A program made the translations under genes and the position numbers. From the NCBI GenBank assembly GCA_012965455.1, contig DTSG01000057.1, forward strand, positions 1 to 17,837: a stretch of DNA of 17,837 nucleotides, written 5' to 3'. The stretch comes from Planctomycetaceae bacterium (GTDB taxonomy: Bacteria > Planctomycetota > Planctomycetia > Pirellulales > Pirellulaceae). Position 1 is the stretch's first letter; the number at the start of each line of letters is the position of its first letter. The notes beneath the pieces are model-generated. The model was not told the DNA's origin and did not search any database. It was given only the letters and a program-made list of their open reading frames with translations. This document shows positions 14,429 to 17,837 of this stretch, in pieces.

Positions 14429-15634
14429 ATGTCAGTCTATCGCGCTCGCTGGGTGCTGCCGATATCTACGCCTCCCATGGAAAACGGCTGGGTTAGTTGT
14501 CATCAGGGCGTGATTACATCCCTTGGGCAGGGCAGCGTGGCAGAGGAGACAATTGACCTAGGGAATGTTGCGATCATTCCATGTTTGATTAATGCACATA
14601 CGCATCTTGAATTTAGCAATCTTGATTCACCGATAGGCACTGGCGACGGGAGTTTCGCTGACTGGATTCAGGCGGTGCTGGATTATCGCGCCAGTTCAGA
14701 GATTGGTGCAGGCGTGATCGCCTCGGGATTGGAACAATCTATCGAGTCCGGTGTTGGCGCGATTGGTGAAATCGCGACCGTAGCGGCGGCTAGTGAATTG
14801 GAGAGCGAATACCAAGAGAGTGTCGGGGAATTGATAGCGTATCGCGAGTTTATCGGATTATCTGAGAGCAGGGTGGCCGAATTGTTGCAACAAGCCGAAG
14901 CGCACATCAATGCGGCTAAGAAAAAAAAATGGCAAGCTGGTTTAAGCCCACATGCACCTTACACCGTTCACGGAGATTTACTTTCAGGTTTGTGTTCTCT
15001 GAGTGCTGTACATCAGGTTCCGCTGGCGATGCACTTGGCGGAGACCTTGGAAGAGATTGAACTGCTTGAAGTGTCAACAGGCCCGTTGCGGGAATTGTTG
15101 GATCGGCTAAATGTTTGGGACGCTGCCGGGATTCAGTCCCCCGGGTCGATACAAGCCTACTTAGAGGAGTTGAATAAATGCTGGCGCGCCTCGGTCATCC
15201 ATGGCAACTATCTAGACGTAGACCATCGAAGGTTCATTGGGCACCACCGCGATGTGATGTCGGTAGTGTTTTGTCCACGAACACACGCCTATTTTGGGCA
15301 CTCAGAGTATCCACTTGAACAGATGCTAGCTGCCAACGTACGCCTTGCCCTCGGAACGGATTCACGAGCATCGAATCCTGATTTGTCAATGATCGCCGAA
15401 CTTGGTTTTGTGGCCGCGGAATTTCCTAACGTTTCAGCAGAACAACTATTGCTTTCAGCAACCCATGCTGGTGCTTATGCATTGGGACTGGAAAAGATTG
15501 TGGGAGCAATTGCTGCGGGTGCTAGTTCACGCTTGTTAGTAGTACCGTGTGACGATGCTACGCTGGACAATGTTCATCAACAGGTGCTTGAAAACCTACA
15601 TGAGTTTTCCCATTTGCAATGCGAGCAAATGTAA
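14429..15634 (+). CDS. Amidohydrolase-family deaminase, candidate aminodeoxyfutalosine deaminase (MqnX-like)
   Basis: This is a metal-dependent deaminase of the TRZ/ATZ amidohydrolase branch, 401 residues. The metal and catalytic residues are visible: NAHTHLEFS (His57, His59), SPHAPYTVH, HLAETLEE, VIHGNYLD and ALGTDSRASNPDLS with Asp311. This branch includes guanine-type, chlorohydrolase-type and aminodeoxyfutalosine deaminases (MqnX). Because it lies on the same strand as mqnA and mqnC, directly after the permease stop (TAA then ATG with no spacer), I favour MqnX, which removes the amino group of aminodeoxyfutalosine. The family is seen; the exact substrate is inferred from context. It ends 30 bases from the convergent hisG. 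Confidence 0.72.
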   Translation: MSVYRARWVLPISTPPMENGWVSCHQGVITSLGQGSVAEETIDLGNVAIIPCLINAHTHLEFSNLDSPIGTGDGSFADWIQAVLDYRASSEIGAGVIASGLEQSIESGVGAIGEIATVAAASELESEYQESVGELIAYREFIGLSESRVAELLQQAEAHINAAKKKKWQAGLSPHAPYTVHGDLLSGLCSLSAVHQVPLAMHLAETLEEIELLEVSTGPLRELLDRLNVWDAAGIQSPGSIQAYLEELNKCWRASVIHGNYLDVDHRRFIGHHRDVMSVVFCPRTHAYFGHSEYPLEQMLAANVRLALGTDSRASNPDLSMIAELGFVAAEFPNVSAEQLLLSATHAGAYALGLEKIVGAIAAGASSRLLVVPCDDATLDNVHQQVLENLHEFSHLQCEQM

Positions 15635-15664
15635 GCATTTGGCTGGGTTGAGTCTGCCCGCAAT

Positions 15665-16528
15665 TTAGAGTCGGCAGTTGTTGATCGGAGTTTCGAGGAT
15701 TGCCGATGCTTGTATTTCTTCCAATTGATCCATTACGGAAGTGATGTCACTACTCTTCACCATCACCCGAACCGCACTCCATTGTTGGTCATCCAGTGGA
15801 GTGATGGTGGGGGACTTGAATCCAGGTGTGATTTTCAGGGCTGCCTCGAGATTGTCTTGTGGGATGTTGTATTCCAATAGTGAATAGCCTCGAGCAATGA
15901 CGACGCCTTCAAGGCGACGAATGACACGTTGTGCCATTTCACTGTGTCGCTGTTGCTTGTTCTGAATAAGCACCGTCTCGTATTGACCGATTTCGTACGC
16001 GATTTTTAAGCGATTGGCCGCGAGTGTACTTCCGGTTTCGACGAGGTCAACGATGACGTCGGCGATGCCCAAGGTGATCATGATTTCTACGCTACCACTT
16101 AGCGGAACGAGATGAGCTGTGGCGTTATGTTCTGCTAGAAAGTTTTTGGTTACGTTTGCGAAACTTGTAGCAATTCGTTTGCCATCAAGTTGATGCGGAT
16201 CGTTGAACTCGAGGTCATCGGGTACACAGATAGCGAGTCGGCATTTGCCAACGTTTAGTGACAAGCGTGTATCGACATCTACATTCGCTTCGGCAACTAA
16301 ATCAGCTCCTGTAATACCCATGTCGATAGCGCCCTCGGCGCACAATACAGGGATGTCATCCGCCCGCAGGAAAATGATGTCGATAGGCAGGTCTCGAACC
16401 TTAGCGAACAAGGATCGATTCTGACGTCGAAAGCGAATGCCCGCTTCTTTGAGCAATTCGATGGCGAGGTCCGATAAACGGCCTTTGCTAGGTAATCCGA
16501 TGCGTATGTTGTGATCAGGCGTAGTCAT
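15665..16528 (-). CDS. hisG: ATP phosphoribosyltransferase, long form
   Basis: HisG catalyses the first step of histidine synthesis, joining ATP and PRPP to give phosphoribosyl-ATP. The 287-residue product is the long type: the catalytic part (IGLPSKGRLSDLAIELL at the start, AIDMGITGADLV, then the PRPP-binding DVIVDLVETGSTLAAN) is followed by the C-terminal ACT-like regulatory domain (about 210-285). The latter is where histidine feedback acts in this family, so no separate HisZ is needed. It lies 31 bp after hisE on the same strand and is probably co-transcribed. No clear ribosome site is seen before ATG 16528. Confidence 0.95.
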   Translation of the reverse strand: MTTPDHNIRIGLPSKGRLSDLAIELLKEAGIRFRRQNRSLFAKVRDLPIDIIFLRADDIPVLCAEGAIDMGITGADLVAEANVDVDTRLSLNVGKCRLAICVPDDLEFNDPHQLDGKRIATSFANVTKNFLAEHNATAHLVPLSGSVEIMITLGIADVIVDLVETGSTLAANRLKIAYEIGQYETVLIQNKQQRHSEMAQRVIRRLEGVVIARGYSLLEYNIPQDNLEAALKITPGFKSPTITPLDDQQWSAVRVMVKSSDITSVMDQLEEIQASAILETPINNCRL

Positions 16529-16559
16529 GAATTTGTTGTGATTTTATGAGTCGTGGTTG

Positions 16560-16898
16560 TTAGTCGTTGGTGCGTGCCGCTTTTTCTTCGAGTCCCGAAA
16601 CTCCAAAGCGACGTCCTAATTCGGCTTCGATTTCCTGTATGTGTATTTCTTGGTGTCCTAGGAGTACCATGAGGTGGAACAATAGATCGGCGGCTTCGTG
16701 AATAAGGTGGTCGCGTCCACTTGCTCCATCTTCAGTGGCCGCTGCGATTACTTCTTGGGCTTCCTCAATAATTTTTTCACTAATACGTGGGACGCCCCCT
16801 GCAAACAATTGCGTTGTGTAGGAGTTTTCGGGGAGCGTTTGGCGGCGATCCTCGATTACGTCCATCAATTGATGCAATATGTTGGGCGGGGGGTTCAA
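16560..16898 (-). CDS. hisE: Phosphoribosyl-ATP pyrophosphatase, stand-alone HisE
   Basis: HisE removes pyrophosphate from phosphoribosyl-ATP, the second histidine step and the one after HisG. The 112 residues show the MazG-like helical fold: RISEKIIEEAQEVIAAA, with its acidic metal-binding pattern, and HEAADLLFHLMVLL. The usual N-terminal YTTQLFAGG segment is also present. It is not fused to HisI. The start is TTG at 16898, supported by AAAGGGGAA nine bases upstream; no ATG is as well placed. It is the first gene of the pair with hisG and has a promoter candidate upstream. Confidence 0.94.
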   Translation of the reverse strand: MNPPPNILHQLMDVIEDRRQTLPENSYTTQLFAGGVPRISEKIIEEAQEVIAAATEDGASGRDHLIHEAADLLFHLMVLLGHQEIHIQEIEAELGRRFGVSGLEEKAARTND

Positions 16899-16905
16899 GT
16901 TTGAG

Positions 16906-16914
16906 TTCCCCTTT
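16906..16914 (-). promoter_or_regulatory. Ribosome binding site supporting the TTG start of hisE
   Basis: AAAGGGGAA on the minus strand, with the GGGG nine bases before TTG 16898. It is the strongest ribosome site among the minus-strand genes here and justifies the rare start codon. Confidence 0.6.
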
Positions 16915-16967
16915 ACAGGAGTTGAAATTCATACAACGATGATGGCACGATTGCCGATACAGGTTTT

Positions 16968-16996
16968 ATCCTAGACAGAGTAGGCAAAACTGGCAA
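16968..16996 (-). promoter_or_regulatory. Candidate sigma70-type promoter for hisE-hisG
   Basis: On the minus strand TTGCCA (five of six matches) and TAGGAT (four of six) are 17 bases apart. The start of transcription would be near 16961, about 60 bases before hisE. It lies in the divergent spacer with miaA. Confidence 0.45.
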
Positions 16997-17063
16997 TTGC
17001 TGGTTAATGACTAGCGAGCAATGTAAAGCAAATCCACGTACTCAACGGTGAGTTATAGCGATT

Positions 17064-17837
17064 ATGACGGAACAAAACATACAACCGGACCCAGCGACGC
17101 CCGAGTCTTCGGTGCCCCTAGGTCCAGCTGAACCTATCCCAGCGGTAAATGCTGCCTGTTGGTTTTTGACAGGTCCAACAGCGAGTGGGAAATCTACGAC
17201 GGCTGTGGCGCTAGCGCAAAAGATTGACGCTGAAATTATTTCGTTAGATTCCATGACGATCTACCGCGAAATGGATATCGGCACAGCAAAGCCTGCACTT
17301 AGTGATCGTGTCGTCGCGCGGTTGTGTTGCTGAAATTTTAGGGCGTGGCAAAGTCCCTTTGTTCGTAGGTGGCACTCCGATGTATCTAAAGGTGTTGCTG
17401 CGAGGGATGTTTGTCGGACCACCAGCTGATTGGGAATTTCGCGCGGAGGTTCAAGAGCAGATTGATTTACATGGAAACGAATTGGTTCATCAACAGCTTG
17501 AGCGAGTAGATCCCTTGTCGGCTCATAAACTACATCCCAACGATATTAGGAGGGTTATTAGAGCCCTCGAAGTGTTTCATCTAACGGGTGTACCGATAAG
17601 CCACCAGCAGCAACAATTTGAAGACCAAGGTGCTTCCGGCAGGCAGAATGTATTTGTATTGTCTTGGCCACGTAAACTGCTTCATCAGCGGATCGAGCAG
17701 CGTGTTGAGCAGATGTTTGAGAATGGTTTTGTGGCAGAGGTTGAGGCTCTAGTTGCGAAACACGGTTCGCTCGGACGAACAGCAGCGCAGGCCGTAGGGT
17801 ATCAAGAGGCATTGGCACTGCTACATGAAGAGTGTTC
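17064..17837 (+). pseudogene. miaA: tRNA dimethylallyltransferase MiaA, disrupted by an internal deletion (runs off window end)
   Basis: MiaA adds a dimethylallyl group to A37 of tRNAs that read codons starting with U. From ATG 17064 the first 82 residues are MiaA-like, with Walker A GPTASGKST at 37-45 and DSMTIYREMDIGTAKP at 62-77. That frame ends at a stop at 17331-17333. MiaA resumes in another frame from about 17320 (CVAEILGRGKVPLFVGGTP) and stays open to the window edge, with NDIRRVIRALEVF and AVGYQEALAL. The segment normally holding the PHHLID-type motif is missing, so this is a loss of roughly 70-80 bases (net 3n+2), not just a one-base slip. Either the gene is dead or the sequence carries an assembly error here. 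A Pro-rich extension of about 30 residues precedes Walker A. Confidence 0.8.

Noticed and set aside
17064..17837. Programmed frameshift in miaA
   Set aside because: A conserved stretch of about 24 residues is missing between the two frames, so a ribosomal slip could not rebuild the protein, and no slippery heptamer is evident.

Overview
The window looks like a chromosomal segment of a planctomycete, probably of the Pirellulaceae type. The basis is the protein types: a Tat-signal Gfo/Idh/MocA oxidoreductase, a CehA/McbA-like secreted hydrolase, an ABC permease fused to a CPBP protease, a FlgI-like lipoprotein with HEAT repeats, and futalosine-pathway menaquinone genes. This is a family-level judgement from reading the proteins; no search was run. 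The region is densely coded, with no gene-free stretch longer than about 200 bases. I found no tRNA, rRNA, CRISPR array, insertion sequence or prophage signature.

Layout, left to right. Positions 1-5117 are all minus strand: the N-terminal part of smc (cut by the window edge), a FlgI-like/HEAT lipoprotein, then a compact unit dnaJ(type II)-rnpA-yidD with a good sigma70-like promoter at one end and a strong intrinsic terminator at the other. A divergent spacer of about 150 bp leads to plus-strand genes. These are a secreted CehA/McbA-like protein, a Tat-exported Gfo/Idh/MocA oxidoreductase with highly biased codon use and a strong terminator, and an RluA-type pseudouridine synthase.

Next, behind a candidate promoter, comes mqnA-mqnC (futalosine menaquinone pathway). 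It is followed on the same strand by a NatA-like ABC ATPase, an ABC-2 permease/CPBP protease fusion and an amidohydrolase that is a candidate aminodeoxyfutalosine deaminase. The last three are joined by a 4-base overlap and a zero-base junction. Convergent to these is hisE-hisG on the minus strand. The window ends in miaA on the plus strand, which carries an internal out-of-frame deletion and is cut by the window edge.

Most of this is housekeeping. The points worth following up are the broken miaA, the FlgI-like lipoprotein, the permease-protease fusion sitting between menaquinone genes, and the probable MqnX assignment of the amidohydrolase. I see no convincing wholly new system.
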